Source: Pseudorhodobacter ferrugineus DSM 5888 (lineage in GTDB: Bacteria; Pseudomonadota; Alphaproteobacteria; Rhodobacterales; Rhodobacteraceae). From it: a stretch of DNA of 64,000 nt. Under the pieces are notes generated by a model that did not search any database, was not told the DNA's origin, and saw only the letters and a list, made by a program, of their open reading frames with translations. Below, one piece after another: positions 34,351 to 43,591 of the stretch (within the stretch, counting starts at the first letter, position 1; each line of letters begins with the position of its first letter). The stretch lies in NCBI RefSeq assembly GCF_000420745.1, contig NZ_ATVN01000006.1, forward strand, positions 62,001 through 126,000, in the 5' to 3' direction. A program made the position numbers and the translations under genes.

Positions 34351-35058
34351 ATGGGCAAAGGGCGCATCCTCGCCCTGCTCCTCGCCGCGCTGGGGGCAGC
34401 CCCCGGCGCGGCAGAAACTCTTGGCGATGCCACCAAAGGCGCCGCCGTTTTTGATAAACAGTGCAAACAGTGCCACATGATAGGCGAGGGTGCCAAAACC
34501 CGCATTGGCCCCGTTCTGAACGGCATCTATGGCCGTCGCGCAGGCGCGGTTGACGGGTTCAATTACTCCAAATCGATGGCCCGCATGGGTGCAGACGGGC
34601 TGGATTGGACCATCGAACGCCTCGATGCTTATATCGAAAACCCCAAGGCGCTGGTATCGGGCACCCGCATGAATTATCGCGGATTGTCAGACCCCGACCA
34701 GCGTCATGACCTCATGGCATTCCTGCGCGACTATTCCGACCAACCGCAAAATATCCCCGAATCCGAACCGACTGCGCTGCGCACAGTGCCTGACCTCGCA
34801 CCCGACATTCTGGCCCTTCAGGGGGATCCCGAATATGGCGAATACCTGTCTGCAGAATGCACGACATGCCACCAAAAAGATGGCAGCGCCGATGGCATCC
34901 CGTCCATCACCAACTGGCCCGAAGAAGATTTTGTCGCGGCCATGCATGCCTATAAGGTAAAACTGCGGCCCCATCCCGTCATGCAAATGATGGCAGGCCG
35001 CCTGTCGAATGAGGAGATAGCGGCGCTTGCCGCCTATTACGCCAAGATCGAAAACTAA
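34351..35058 (+). CDS. soxE: SoxE, dihaem cytochrome c
   Basis: Periplasmic cytochrome of 235 residues with two haem motifs, CKQCH (DKQCKQCHMIGEG) and CTTCH (SAECTTCHQKDGS). The N-terminal domain is c550-like and close to the SoxD C-terminal domain. Signal peptide is short (GRILALLLAALGAAPGAAE). SoxE pairs with the flavoprotein SoxF encoded next, in the manner of flavocytochrome c sulfide dehydrogenase. The ATG is separated from the soxD stop by one base. Confidence 0.9.
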   Translation: MGKGRILALLLAALGAAPGAAETLGDATKGAAVFDKQCKQCHMIGEGAKTRIGPVLNGIYGRRAGAVDGFNYSKSMARMGADGLDWTIERLDAYIENPKALVSGTRMNYRGLSDPDQRHDLMAFLRDYSDQPQNIPESEPTALRTVPDLAPDILALQGDPEYGEYLSAECTTCHQKDGSADGIPSITNWPEEDFVAAMHAYKVKLRPHPVMQMMAGRLSNEEIAALAAYYAKIEN

Positions 35059-35078
35059 AACACAGGGAGGAAGACAAG

Positions 35079-36332
35079 ATGACACTGAACAGAAGACTAT
35101 TCCTAGCCACGCTGACAGCCACACTCGCCGCCCCCATGGTACAGGCCCAAACCCGCCCCCGCGTTGTCGTGGTCGGCGGCGGCGCGGGCGGTGCCACCAT
35201 CGCCCGCTATCTGGCCAAAGACGCCAAAGGCGCTTTGGATGTCGTGCTGATCGAACCAGCCCGCACCTATTACACCTGTTTCTTCTCCAACCTCTACCTC
35301 GGCGGGTTCCGCACCTTTGAAAGCCTTGGCCACACCTATGGCAAACTGGCCGCCGATTATGGCATCAACGTCGTGCATGACTATGCCGTGGGCGTGGACC
35401 GTGACGCCAAAATCGTCACGCTCGCGTCCGGTGTGGCGTTGGCCTATGACCGTCTGGTCCTGTCACCCGGTATCGACTTTGTCGAAGACTCGGTTCCCGG
35501 CTGGTCCACAGCGTCCCAAAACGCCATGCCCCACGCCTACAAAGGCGGCAGCCAAACCCAACTGCTCATGGCGCAACTGGCCGCAATGCCCCAAGGCGGC
35601 ACCTTTGCTATGGTCGCCCCGCCCAACCCCTACCGCTGCCCGCCTGGCCCATATGAGCGTATCTCGATGGTCGCGCATCACCTGAAAACCAACAATCCCA
35701 CCGCCAAAATCCTGCTGCTGGACCCTAAGGATAAATACTCCAAACAAGGGTTGTTCGAGGAAGGCTGGAACAAACATTACCCCGGTATGATCACCCGCAT
35801 CGGCCCCGATATGGGCGGCAATGCGATTGAGGTGCGCCCCGACACGATGGAGGTGATCGTCGATGGTGACGCCGAAAAGGTTGATGTCTGCAACGTCATC
35901 CCCGCCCAGCGCGCGGGCAATATCGCCATGCTTGCGGGCGTGACCGATGCCAATTGGGCCCCCGTCCACCCCGACAGCATGCTGTCGAAAATGGATGAAA
36001 ACATCTATGTTCTGGGCGATGCCACCAACCAAGGCGACATGCCGAAATCCGGCTTTTCCGCCAATTCACAGGCCAAAGTTGCCGCCAATCACATCCGTGG
36101 CGCGCTGACGGGGTCCAAGGTGTTCCCCGCCAAATATTCCAACACCTGCTGGTCGCTGATCACCACAGATGATGGGGTAAAGGTCGGGGCAAGCTATGAA
36201 CCCACGCCGGAAAAAATCGCCAGCGTGGAAAGCTTTGTGTCCCAGACCGGCGAAGACGCCGCCCTGCGCAAAGCAACCTATGAAGAAAGCCTTGGCTGGT
36301 ACACCGGCATCACCACCGACATGTTTGGCTAA
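35079..36332 (+). CDS. soxF: SoxF, FAD-containing sulfide dehydrogenase
   Basis: Flavoprotein of 417 residues of the flavocytochrome c sulfide dehydrogenase family. The FAD-binding motif is VVVVGGGAGGATIARYL after an RR-containing signal (LNRRLFLATLTATLAAPM). A conserved cysteine is seen in YYTCFFSNLYLGG and a second redox cysteine may be in NPYRCPPGPYER or SNTCWSLI. The ADP-binding end has YVLGDATNQGDMPKSG. In Paracoccus, SoxF has sulfide dehydrogenase activity and speeds reactivation of SoxYZ. Confidence 0.92.
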   Translation: MTLNRRLFLATLTATLAAPMVQAQTRPRVVVVGGGAGGATIARYLAKDAKGALDVVLIEPARTYYTCFFSNLYLGGFRTFESLGHTYGKLAADYGINVVHDYAVGVDRDAKIVTLASGVALAYDRLVLSPGIDFVEDSVPGWSTASQNAMPHAYKGGSQTQLLMAQLAAMPQGGTFAMVAPPNPYRCPPGPYERISMVAHHLKTNNPTAKILLLDPKDKYSKQGLFEEGWNKHYPGMITRIGPDMGGNAIEVRPDTMEVIVDGDAEKVDVCNVIPAQRAGNIAMLAGVTDANWAPVHPDSMLSKMDENIYVLGDATNQGDMPKSGFSANSQAKVAANHIRGALTGSKVFPAKYSNTCWSLITTDDGVKVGASYEPTPEKIASVESFVSQTGEDAALRKATYEESLGWYTGITTDMFG

Positions 36333-36400
36333 AGCGTGTTGCGCTAAAACGAAAAGGCGGGTCGCACAAACGCGGCCCGCCACGCCCAAAGGATACCACG

Positions 36401-37288
36401 ATGAAAAGACGCGACTTTCTGGCCCTCGCCGCCGCTTTTGCCCTGCCCCGCGCAGGCTTTTCCGCCACCGAACTTGCCTTGCCCAATGCCAAACTGACCA
36501 TGCTGTCCGATGGCAACCTGACCCTGCCCGGTGATTTCGTGCTGGCCCAGATGGATGCAGCCAAGGCCACAGCCATGCGCCAGAAATTCAACCTCTTGGC
36601 CGACAGCTACACCCCGCCCTGCAATCTGACCTTGTATCAAGATGGCACCCGCAACGTGCTGTTTGATGTGGGCGCCGGCCCCGATTTCATGTCCTCGGCG
36701 GGCAAGCTGGATGCAGCCCTTGATGCCGCAGGCCTAACCCATGACGACATCACCCATGTCATCTTTACCCACGCGCACCCCGATCACCTTTGGGGCCTGC
36801 TCGATGACTTTGATGAACCAAAATTCGCCAATGCCGACTACCTGATCGGTCAGGCCGAATTCGACTATTGGACCAACCCCGAAACCGTCAACACAATTGG
36901 CGCGGCGCGCACCACATTCGCCGCAGGCGCTGCCCGCAGGCTGGACGTGATTGCCGAACAGCTCCAGTTCTTTAACGATGGCGATGAACCCGTCACCGGC
37001 ATCACCGCCCGCCTGACCGCTGGCCATACCCCCGGCCACATGTCCTTTATTCTGGGCGGCAAGGCGCTGGTCACGGGCGACGCTATTTCCAACAATTTCG
37101 TGGCCTTCGAACAACCCGCATTTGCCTCCCCCTCCGATCAAGACCCAGACATGGCCGCCGCCACCCGCGTGGCCCTGCTCGATCAGATCACGGCTGATGG
37201 CCTTGCAGTTGCAGGCTTTCACCTCCCCGGCGGCGGCCTTGGTTCCGTGACCCGCCAAGGCGACAGCTATACCTACATCGAAGGATAA
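36401..37288 (+). CDS. soxG: SoxG, metallo-beta-lactamase-fold hydrolase
   Basis: Periplasmic MBL-fold protein of 295 residues with a twin-arginine signal (MKRRDFLALAAAFALP). The metal motif is complete: His124, His126, Asp128 and His129 (THAHPDHLWG), followed by TAGHTPGHMSF and VTGDAISN. Its role in sulfur oxidation is not settled; a thiol-ester hydrolase or sulfur-dioxygenase-like role is possible by fold. It lies 68 bases after soxF and 4 bases before soxH. Naming follows gene order in the Paracoccus cluster. Confidence 0.82.
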   Translation: MKRRDFLALAAAFALPRAGFSATELALPNAKLTMLSDGNLTLPGDFVLAQMDAAKATAMRQKFNLLADSYTPPCNLTLYQDGTRNVLFDVGAGPDFMSSAGKLDAALDAAGLTHDDITHVIFTHAHPDHLWGLLDDFDEPKFANADYLIGQAEFDYWTNPETVNTIGAARTTFAAGAARRLDVIAEQLQFFNDGDEPVTGITARLTAGHTPGHMSFILGGKALVTGDAISNNFVAFEQPAFASPSDQDPDMAAATRVALLDQITADGLAVAGFHLPGGGLGSVTRQGDSYTYIEG

Positions 37289-37292
37289 ACCA

Positions 37293-38234
37293 ATGCGCGC
37301 CCTTGCCCTTCTCGCCCTCATCGCCACCCCCGTTTTCGCATCCGAAGATATCCCCGACCAATACCCCCAGTCCCTCCTCTATTCCAAACCGGTCGAGGTG
37401 ATCCCCCACGTCTTCTCCTCGATCGGCGCCACAGCACCCCCGACCTATGAAAACGCAGGCCACAACAACAACCTGTCCTTTATCATCACCGGCGATGGCG
37501 TGGTCGTGGTCAATTCCGGTGCGTCTTACCTGCTGGCGCGTGCGCTGCATGATGAGATTAAGATCCAAACCGACCAACCCGTGAAACTGGTCATCAATGA
37601 AAACGGCCAAGGCCACGCCATGCTGGGTAACAATTACTGGATCGAACAAGGCGTCCCCGTCCTTGCCCATGTCGATGCGGCGGCTGAATTTGAACACAGC
37701 GCGGGGCAATCGCTAACCTCGCTGAAAGCATACGCAAAGGAAAACGCCGAAGGCACCAACCCGATGGGCCCGACCGAAACCTTTACCGACAAGCGTGAAA
37801 TCACGATGGGCGATTTCCGGATCGAAGTCCTCCACCTCGGCCCCGCCCATTCCCCCGGCGACACCCAAGTTTGGCTGCCCGATCAAAGCTTCATGATCGC
37901 AGGCGACATTGCCTTTCACGAACGCATGCCCCCGATTTTCCAAGGCACCTGCACAAGTTGCTGGATTGAAACATGGGAAGGCCCGCTGACCGACCTGTCG
38001 CCCACCTATATCATCCCCGGCCACGGCCACCCCACCAATTTCGCCCAAGTCACCCGCTACACCCGCGACTACCTCGTCTATCTGCGTGAAAAAATCGGGG
38101 AACATCTTGATGCAGGCGGCGACCTTGCCGGTGCTTATTACGTCGACCAATCGCCTTATGTTTTGCTGGATACATTCGAAGAACTGGCAACCAAAAACGC
38201 AGGTGTGGTCTTTGCAGAAATGGAGTTTGAGTAA
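37293..38234 (+). CDS. soxH: SoxH, metallo-beta-lactamase-fold protein with altered metal motif
   Basis: Secreted MBL-fold protein of 313 residues (signal peptide ends near PVFASED). Later fold motifs are present: LGPAHSPGDTQVW, FMIAGDIAF and IIPGHGHPT. The first metal motif is not: lining up VIN and LGN with the usual VINTHGHPDHVLGN pattern puts Asn104, Gln106, His108 and Ala109 where His, His, Asp and His belong (VINENGQGHAMLGN). Either one metal site is lost or SoxH binds metal differently. Last gene of the sox transcript, dispensable for thiosulfate oxidation in Paracoccus as far as I recall. Confidence 0.82.
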   Translation: MRALALLALIATPVFASEDIPDQYPQSLLYSKPVEVIPHVFSSIGATAPPTYENAGHNNNLSFIITGDGVVVVNSGASYLLARALHDEIKIQTDQPVKLVINENGQGHAMLGNNYWIEQGVPVLAHVDAAAEFEHSAGQSLTSLKAYAKENAEGTNPMGPTETFTDKREITMGDFRIEVLHLGPAHSPGDTQVWLPDQSFMIAGDIAFHERMPPIFQGTCTSCWIETWEGPLTDLSPTYIIPGHGHPTNFAQVTRYTRDYLVYLREKIGEHLDAGGDLAGAYYVDQSPYVLLDTFEELATKNAGVVFAEMEFE

Positions 38235-38307
38235 CCTCGAATTTTCCCCGAAAACTCCCCTCCCCCCTTGCGGTCGCTTTAGAACCTGCAACACTCTGCC
38301 CCAAAGT

Positions 38308-38326
38308 GAATTTTCAAAGAAAATTC
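38308..38326. other. Perfect AT-rich hairpin GAATTTTC-AAA-GAAAATTC
   Basis: An 8-bp perfect inverted repeat with a 3-base loop, 22 bases before the suhB-like start. Part of it echoes CGAATTTTCCCC at 38237. No T-run follows on the plus strand. It could be an operator or a weak terminator of the sox message; its role is unknown. Confidence 0.4.
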
Positions 38327-38347
38327 GGGACTGCAAACGGGGGAACC

Positions 38348-39145
38348 ATGACAATTGAAATCACGAAACGCTACACCGCCGCACAATCCATCGCCCGCGA
38401 TGCAGGCGCGCTTGCCCTGAAATACTTCAACAGCTTTGACACCCTGACAATCGAATCCAAATCCCATCAGGACTTCGTATCCGAAGCCGATAAAAACGTC
38501 GAAACCCTTGTCCGTGCCGCCATCGCACAGGCCTTCCCCGATGATGCGATCGTGGGCGAGGAAGACGCGCCGACCACAGGCACATCTGGCTTTACTTGGG
38601 TCATCGACCCCGTCGACGGCACCACCAATTTCATTCACGGCATCCCGCAATGGTGCGTCGCCATCGCCATCGTGCAAAACGCGCAGACCGTGGCGGGGGT
38701 AATTCACGACCCCGTTCACGGCGAATGTAACCACGCCATGCAGGGCGGTGGTGCTTTCACTAACGACAAACCCATCCGCGTGCTTGCGGGTCGCCCCCTG
38801 ACCAACGGATCACTTGGCGTGGGCTTTTCAGGCCGCACCCGCGCGTCTGGCAATGTCATCACCCTGATAGATGATCTGACCAAAGCAGGCGGCGTGTTCT
38901 GGCGCAACGGCTCGGGCGCGCTCAGCTTGGCGTATGTCGCCCAAGGCAAGTTGCTGGGCTATGTCGAAGAACACATGAACGCATGGGACTGCCTTGCAGG
39001 CCAGTTGATGATTGCCGAGGCGGGTGGCAAAATCGAGACCCAAAACGCCGATGATATGATCGCAAACGGCGGTCGCGTGTTGGTTGCGACCGCCGAAGTT
39101 TTCGATCAGGTGCAGGCCTTGGCAGATGCGGCTTACGGGCGCTAA
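38348..39145 (+). CDS. Inositol monophosphatase family protein
   Basis: Mg-dependent, Li-sensitive phosphatase-family protein of 265 residues. Metal-site motifs are intact: GEEDA (residues about 77-81), WVIDPVDGTTNFIHG and NAWDCLAGQLMIAEAGG. Possible substrates include inositol-1-phosphate, histidinol phosphate and 3'-phosphoadenosine 5'-phosphate. The latter would fit sulfur metabolism, but position beside sox is the only hint. The start at 38348 (MTIEITKRY) has GGGGGAA upstream. The stop overlaps the ribH stop on the other strand within CTAA. Confidence 0.88.
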   Translation: MTIEITKRYTAAQSIARDAGALALKYFNSFDTLTIESKSHQDFVSEADKNVETLVRAAIAQAFPDDAIVGEEDAPTTGTSGFTWVIDPVDGTTNFIHGIPQWCVAIAIVQNAQTVAGVIHDPVHGECNHAMQGGGAFTNDKPIRVLAGRPLTNGSLGVGFSGRTRASGNVITLIDDLTKAGGVFWRNGSGALSLAYVAQGKLLGYVEEHMNAWDCLAGQLMIAEAGGKIETQNADDMIANGGRVLVATAEVFDQVQALADAAYGR

Positions 39146-39588
39146 ACCCCCGCCAAATCCAGATCGACCACACCCAAAACCGCCTGCGCAGCCTCGGCCC
39201 CTTTTTTCAGGAAATGCTGGGTGTAAAACCCGATATGTTCCGGCGTGGACTGGAAATGATGCGGCGTCAGGCTCACGGAAAACACCGGCACGCCGGTTTT
39301 CATCTGCACCTCCATCAACCCGTTCACCACGGCGGCGGCGACAAAATCATGCCGGTAAATGCCACCGTCCACCACCAAAGCCGCGGCAACAACGGCATCA
39401 AACTTCCCCGTCGCCGCCAGCTTTTGCGCCAGCAACGGCATCTCAAACGCGCCGGGCACATCGTAACTGACCACCCGCGCATCGCGCCCCGTGGCCTTCA
39501 TTTCCGCCACAAACCCCGCATGCGCCTGATCAACGATCTCGGCATGCCAGCGCGCTTTGATAAAGGCGATTTTCAGTGTTTTAGTCAT
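39142..39588 (-). CDS. ribH: 6,7-dimethyl-8-ribityllumazine synthase
   Basis: Penultimate enzyme of riboflavin synthesis, condensing ribulose-derived butanone phosphate with a ribitylamino-pyrimidine. The 148-residue protein has the family blocks IAFIKARWHAEIVD, YDVPGAFEMPLLAQ, GGIYRHDFVAAAVVNG and SVSLTPHHF. The PHHF segment with a long N-terminal strand resembles the RibH2 type of Brucella and rhizobia, but that subtype call is weak. It stands alone and is controlled by an FMN riboswitch 70 bases upstream. A second ribH in the main rib operon would be expected elsewhere in the genome. Confidence 0.9.
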   Translation of the reverse strand: MTKTLKIAFIKARWHAEIVDQAHAGFVAEMKATGRDARVVSYDVPGAFEMPLLAQKLAATGKFDAVVAAALVVDGGIYRHDFVAAAVVNGLMEVQMKTGVPVFSVSLTPHHFQSTPEHIGFYTQHFLKKGAEAAQAVLGVVDLDLAGV

Positions 39589-39657
39589 AGGAACCTTCCT
39601 TTACATGTCAGGCCCCCAAGGCGCGGCCAAGGCGGTAAAAACCACCAAAACCGTTGT

Positions 39658-39793
<136 letters not shown>

Positions 39794-39823
39794 ACCTAAA
39801 ACCATCGCCCCAAAAAACACAAG

Positions 39824-40159
39824 TCACCCCAGCGGGCTAAACTCATCCGCTTCAAACACCGTGTGGATCACATAACCGTCCAGCATATCAATCAACGGCT
39901 TGGACGCCGCCTTACTGGCCCAGCGCACATCCGATGCCAGCGCCTCGGCGATATGCCCACGCTCGGCAAACTTCATCGCCATGACCAAGGGAAAGCGGCT
40001 GGTATCATCATCGCTTTCCACATCCCGCATCACGCGCAATTCTACCAAATGCGGAAACGCCCGCCAATGCGGCAAGACATGTTCGCGCCAATGGGCATGA
40101 AACGCCTCTTCCATCCCTGCCTTGATTGTCCCTTTAAAATACGCACAGCGCACGAACAT
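39824..40159 (-). CDS. Small alpha/beta-barrel protein, EthD/Dabb-like
   Basis: A 111-residue protein without signal peptide. The opening MFVRCAYFKGTIKAGMEEAF and the HWREHVLPHWRAFPHLVELRVMRD region (in parts: HWREHVLPHWRAF; HLVELRVMRD) look like a ferredoxin-like dimeric barrel of the EthD or stress-response A/B type. The start at 40159 follows a strong GGGAGGAAAG site; the longer frame to 40252 is not needed. It lies upstream of the riboswitch in the same direction. Catalytic function unknown; family call moderate. Confidence 0.65.
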   Translation of the reverse strand: MFVRCAYFKGTIKAGMEEAFHAHWREHVLPHWRAFPHLVELRVMRDVESDDDTSRFPLVMAMKFAERGHIAEALASDVRWASKAASKPLIDMLDGYVIHTVFEADEFSPLG

Positions 40160-40333
40160 AGCTTTCCTCCCGATGTTCCAACCAGCTGATAACGCTAACA
40201 ACACCTGCTCAAAAGAAAAGATGCCAGCCGCCTGTTCCAGCCAATTTGACACGAATTAGGCTAAATTCCCTCTTAATTCTTACATCTTCCATCCGTACCT
40301 ATCGCCAACACGGCAAAAGGCAGACCCCTTCGG

Positions 40334-42253
40334 ATGGTAACGAACACAAACACAAATCCCGGTTCACAGGGCAATCAAACGATCACCGCGTCCAGCGGGA
40401 CCGATACCCTGACGGGTGGGCTTGGCAATGACACCATCAATGGGCTGGCCGGAAATGACCTGCTGCGCGGTGACGGCGCGGTGCAAGGCGCGTGGCATTA
40501 TGAAACCTTCAACTATAACTTCTCCTCGGCCAATGGTCAGGCCTTTACCCCCGCCGCCTTTTCCACAGCCACCCGAACCGGATCGGGCTATGTCACCGAC
40601 TTTGACGAAGGCGGCATCACAAACACCATGCGCGGCGTCCCCGCCGCAACCAACCCCGAAGATTTCGGCGTCGTCTACACCTCGACCCTCAACATCGCGA
40701 CAGGTGGTACCTACCGGCTAACCACCTCGTCCGATGATGGCTCGACCATCCAAATCTTCAATTCCTCCGGCGTTCCGCTAAATTTCAACAACCAAACCGG
40801 CGGCACGCTGAACTACCTCAACAACGATTTCCACCAAGGCACGACTCAACGCTGGGGTGATGTCGTGATGACGGCGGGGCAGACCTACACCATCCAAATC
40901 CGCTATTGGGAAAATGCGGGCGGCGATACCCTTGCAGCCACCATCAGCGGGCCGGGCACGGGTGGCACGCAAAACCTGCTCACCTCATCCCTGCTGGGCA
41001 CGCCGCCACCCCCCACTTATTCTGTCACCGGTACGGCGATGGGCGTTGAAGGCAACGACAGCCTTGATGGCGGCGCAGGCAATGACACACTGTACGGCGA
41101 TGGTGGCAATGACCGGCTTTATGGCGGGGCCGATAATGACCTGCTCTATGGCGGCACAGGCGCCGACTCGCTGTTCGGCGGCACGGGCAGCGATACGCTG
41201 TATGGCGACGACGGCAATGACACGATCAACGGCGATGACGGCAACGACCTGCTGTTTGGCGGGTTTGGCAATGACAGCTTGCTGGGTGGCATTGGCGCAG
41301 ATGTGCTGTACGGCGACGGCGGCAACGATGTGCTGTTTGGCGATGCGGGCAATGACAGCCTGTTTGGCGGCGCGAACGATGATACGCTCAGCGGCGGCAC
41401 CGGCAATGACACGCTGACAGGCGGCGCAGGCAATGACCGCTTTATCTATACTGCTGGCAACACCCTGACGGTGACCGATTTCAACACTGGCAACACCGGC
41501 AACATCACCAATACCAGCCAGACCGATAACGACTTTCTGGACCTGTCGCCCTATTACTCCAGCATAAACGAACTGCGCAATGACCTGTCCGATGATGGCA
41601 TCCTGAACCAGTCGGTTGGAGACTACTCCGATAACATCGCACTGGGCGGCACGATCACCCTGACAGGGGTCACCCGCGACAACCTGACCTTTGATAACGT
41701 CAATGTCGCCTGCTTTACCACAGGTACACTGATTGACACCGCCAACGGCCCGATGCCGATTGAAACCCTGACCTCCGGCACCTTGATCCGCACAATGGAT
41801 CACGGCTTTCAACCCCTGCGCGCTGTCCTGTCTCGGTCTGTCCCCGGCGATGGCCGCTTTGCCCCGATCCTGTTCAAGGCGGGCGCGCTGGGCAATACCC
41901 GTGACATGGCCGTATCACCGGCCCACCGCATGCTGATTTCTGACTGGCGTGCCGAATTGCTGTTTGGCGAACCGGAGGTGCTGGTTTCCGCCCGCGCCCT
42001 GCTGAACGACCATTCCATCACCCGCGCGCCTTGTGCAGAAGTCACCTATTTCCACCTGCTGCTAGACCACCACGAAATCGTCTTTGCCGAAGGCATTGCC
42101 ACCGAAAGCTATCAACACGGCGCTTTCGCTGGCGATGTGGATGTGCAGGCCGAACTTGACGCCTTGTTCCCTGGGTTCCTGCCCCCGACCAGCCCCAGCG
42201 CCCGGCCCAGCCTGCGTGGGTACGAGGCAGCGGCCTTGCTGGCAATGGCCTAA
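40334..42253 (+). CDS. Secreted RTX calcium-binding protein with PA14 and Hint domains
   Basis: A 639-residue protein probably secreted by a type I system: no N-terminal signal, Asp/Gly-rich nonapeptide repeats. Residues 24-46 hold a first RTX pair ([20 protein letters not shown] in part). About 50-215 resembles PA14, a carbohydrate-binding sandwich ([30 protein letters not shown]). Residues about 240-375 hold some 13 RTX repeats of the form GGxGNDxLxG, which would bind calcium outside the cell. From about 455 a Hint domain starts with Cys in [20 protein letters not shown] and contains [10 protein letters not shown]. Hint_2 domains of this kind are common in roseobacters; self-cleavage is not proven. 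No TolC/HlyB/HlyD genes are adjacent. Confidence 0.88.
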   Translation: MVTNTNTNPGSQGNQTITASSGTDTLTGGLGNDTINGLAGNDLLRGDGAVQGAWHYETFNYNFSSANGQAFTPAAFSTATRTGSGYVTDFDEGGITNTMRGVPAATNPEDFGVVYTSTLNIATGGTYRLTTSSDDGSTIQIFNSSGVPLNFNNQTGGTLNYLNNDFHQGTTQRWGDVVMTAGQTYTIQIRYWENAGGDTLAATISGPGTGGTQNLLTSSLLGTPPPPTYSVTGTAMGVEGNDSLDGGAGNDTLYGDGGNDRLYGGADNDLLYGGTGADSLFGGTGSDTLYGDDGNDTINGDDGNDLLFGGFGNDSLLGGIGADVLYGDGGNDVLFGDAGNDSLFGGANDDTLSGGTGNDTLTGGAGNDRFIYTAGNTLTVTDFNTGNTGNITNTSQTDNDFLDLSPYYSSINELRNDLSDDGILNQSVGDYSDNIALGGTITLTGVTRDNLTFDNVNVACFTTGTLIDTANGPMPIETLTSGTLIRTMDHGFQPLRAVLSRSVPGDGRFAPILFKAGALGNTRDMAVSPAHRMLISDWRAELLFGEPEVLVSARALLNDHSITRAPCAEVTYFHLLLDHHEIVFAEGIATESYQHGAFAGDVDVQAELDALFPGFLPPTSPSARPSLRGYEAAALLAMA

Positions 42254-42287
42254 GCTGTTTCGCGTCTGTAGCGTTTCGTCTTTAACT

Positions 42288-42380
42288 TGACCCAGCATAT
42301 ATCACATAACGCGTTGAAATCTTGATTGCAGGCAGCGTTATGTGATTCAGGTGTAAATCAAAACGCTTTGGTTTGGGTCA
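42288..42380. repeat. Nested inverted-repeat element in intergenic space
   Basis: A perfect 12-bp inverted repeat ATCACATAACGC / GCGTTATGTGAT (42301-42312 and 42335-42346, 22-base loop) sits within an outer 7-bp pair TGACCCA / TGGGTCA (42288-42294 and 42374-42380). The 93-base unit lies between the ends of two convergent genes, in AT-rich DNA. It may be a small transposable remnant or a bidirectional termination structure. No matching copy was noticed elsewhere in the window. Confidence 0.5.
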
Positions 42381-42522
42381 TTCCGCGTACGCTGTCAGGC
42401 AGTTGCCAAGTAGTCGCGCTCATGGTTTCAGCGGGTTGTACGCATTAAAATTCAGTTAACAAAAAACGTAATATCGCTTTAAATCAATATGTTACAAAAA
42501 TGTCCGCGCGCGAACATTCGGC

Positions 42523-43590
42523 CTATTCCGGCACCAAAACCGGCCCCGATTGAGCAAAAGACAGCATCACATCCTGCCCGATTTTCAACGGTTCGGTCAC
42601 ATCATCCAGCACCGCAAAAAGACTGCCAAATTCGGCCTCAACCGTATATTCCATCCGGCTGCCCACATAGGTCGCCTTGGCGATTTTGGCGGGCATTCCC
42701 TGCCCTTCAGCCCCGATCCGGACCCGGCTCGGCCGCACCGCAACCCGTGCTTTTCCAGGCTTTAATCCCCTAGAAATCAAGGAATGCCGGAACGACCCGA
42801 TCCCGATTTCGGCCATATCCCCCGAGACGCTCAAAATCTCACACGGGATCAGATTCGCCTCACCAATAAAGTCGGCCACAAAGGCGCTGGCCGGCGCTTC
42901 ATACAAATCCCGCGGCGTACCTTTCTGGGCAATCCCTGCGTTTCTCATCACCACTATCTCGTCAGAAACCGCCAAAGCCTCTTCCTGATCATGGGTCACA
43001 TAAACCACCGTCAGCCCCAGATTCTGTTGGATTTCACGGATTTCCTCGCGCACCTGCCGCCGCAATTTCGCGTCCAAATTCGACAAGGGCTCATCAAACA
43101 GCAATACTTGCGGTTCCAAAACCAACGCCCGCGCCACCGCAACCCTTTGCTGCTGCCCGCCCGAAAGCTCGCTTGGCAAGCGGTCCCCATATCCGGTCAA
43201 TCCGACCAGCCCAAGGCCAGCAATCGCCCGATCCTTGGTTTCCGATTTATCAAAGCCAGAAAACTTCAGCCCGTAACTCACGTTTTCCATAACCGTCATA
43301 TGCGGGAAAAGGGCGTAAGATTGGAACACCATTGAGACATCCCGATCCGTCGCGGGCAGGGTCGATACATCCTTGTCCCCGATAAAGATCTGCCCCTGCG
43401 TCGGCATTTCCAGCCCCGCAATCATCCGCAAAGTGGTGGTTTTCCCACACCCCGATGGCCCCAAAAGCGTGACCAAAGACCCCGCCGCGACCTCAAGGTC
43501 AATATTATCCACGGCCACCACATCGCGGCCATAAACCTTACTGACCCCCCGAAAACTGACCGAGGCCGCCTTGGCGTTGATTTTGACCAT
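42523..43590 (-). CDS. ABC importer ATP-binding protein, iron(III)/AfuC type
   Basis: ATPase of 355 residues. Motifs are LLGPSGCGKTTT (Walker A), LSGGQQQRVAVARAL (signature), VLLFDEPLSNLD (Walker B) and YVTHDQEEA (switch His). The C-terminal 110 residues form the MalK-like regulatory TOBE region. The start at 43590 (MVKINAK) is one base after the permease stop, so the frame continuing to 43662 is not used. Energises the adjacent fused permease. Confidence 0.88.
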   Translation of the reverse strand: MVKINAKAASVSFRGVSKVYGRDVVAVDNIDLEVAAGSLVTLLGPSGCGKTTTLRMIAGLEMPTQGQIFIGDKDVSTLPATDRDVSMVFQSYALFPHMTVMENVSYGLKFSGFDKSETKDRAIAGLGLVGLTGYGDRLPSELSGGQQQRVAVARALVLEPQVLLFDEPLSNLDAKLRRQVREEIREIQQNLGLTVVYVTHDQEEALAVSDEIVVMRNAGIAQKGTPRDLYEAPASAFVADFIGEANLIPCEILSVSGDMAEIGIGSFRHSLISRGLKPGKARVAVRPSRVRIGAEGQGMPAKIAKATYVGSRMEYTVEAEFGSLFAVLDDVTEPLKIGQDVMLSFAQSGPVLVPE

Positions 43591-43591
43591 C

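Noticed and set aside
38235-38347. Intrinsic terminator for the sox operon at the GAATTTTC/GAAAATTC hairpin
   Set aside because: The stem is AT-rich and no T-run follows on the plus strand; listed only as a hairpin of unknown role.
41030-41450. Regularly spaced DNA repeats that could suggest a CRISPR-like array
   Set aside because: The repeats are about 27 bases, in frame, and encode the GGxGNDxLxG calcium-binding nonapeptides of the RTX protein; there are no unique spacers.
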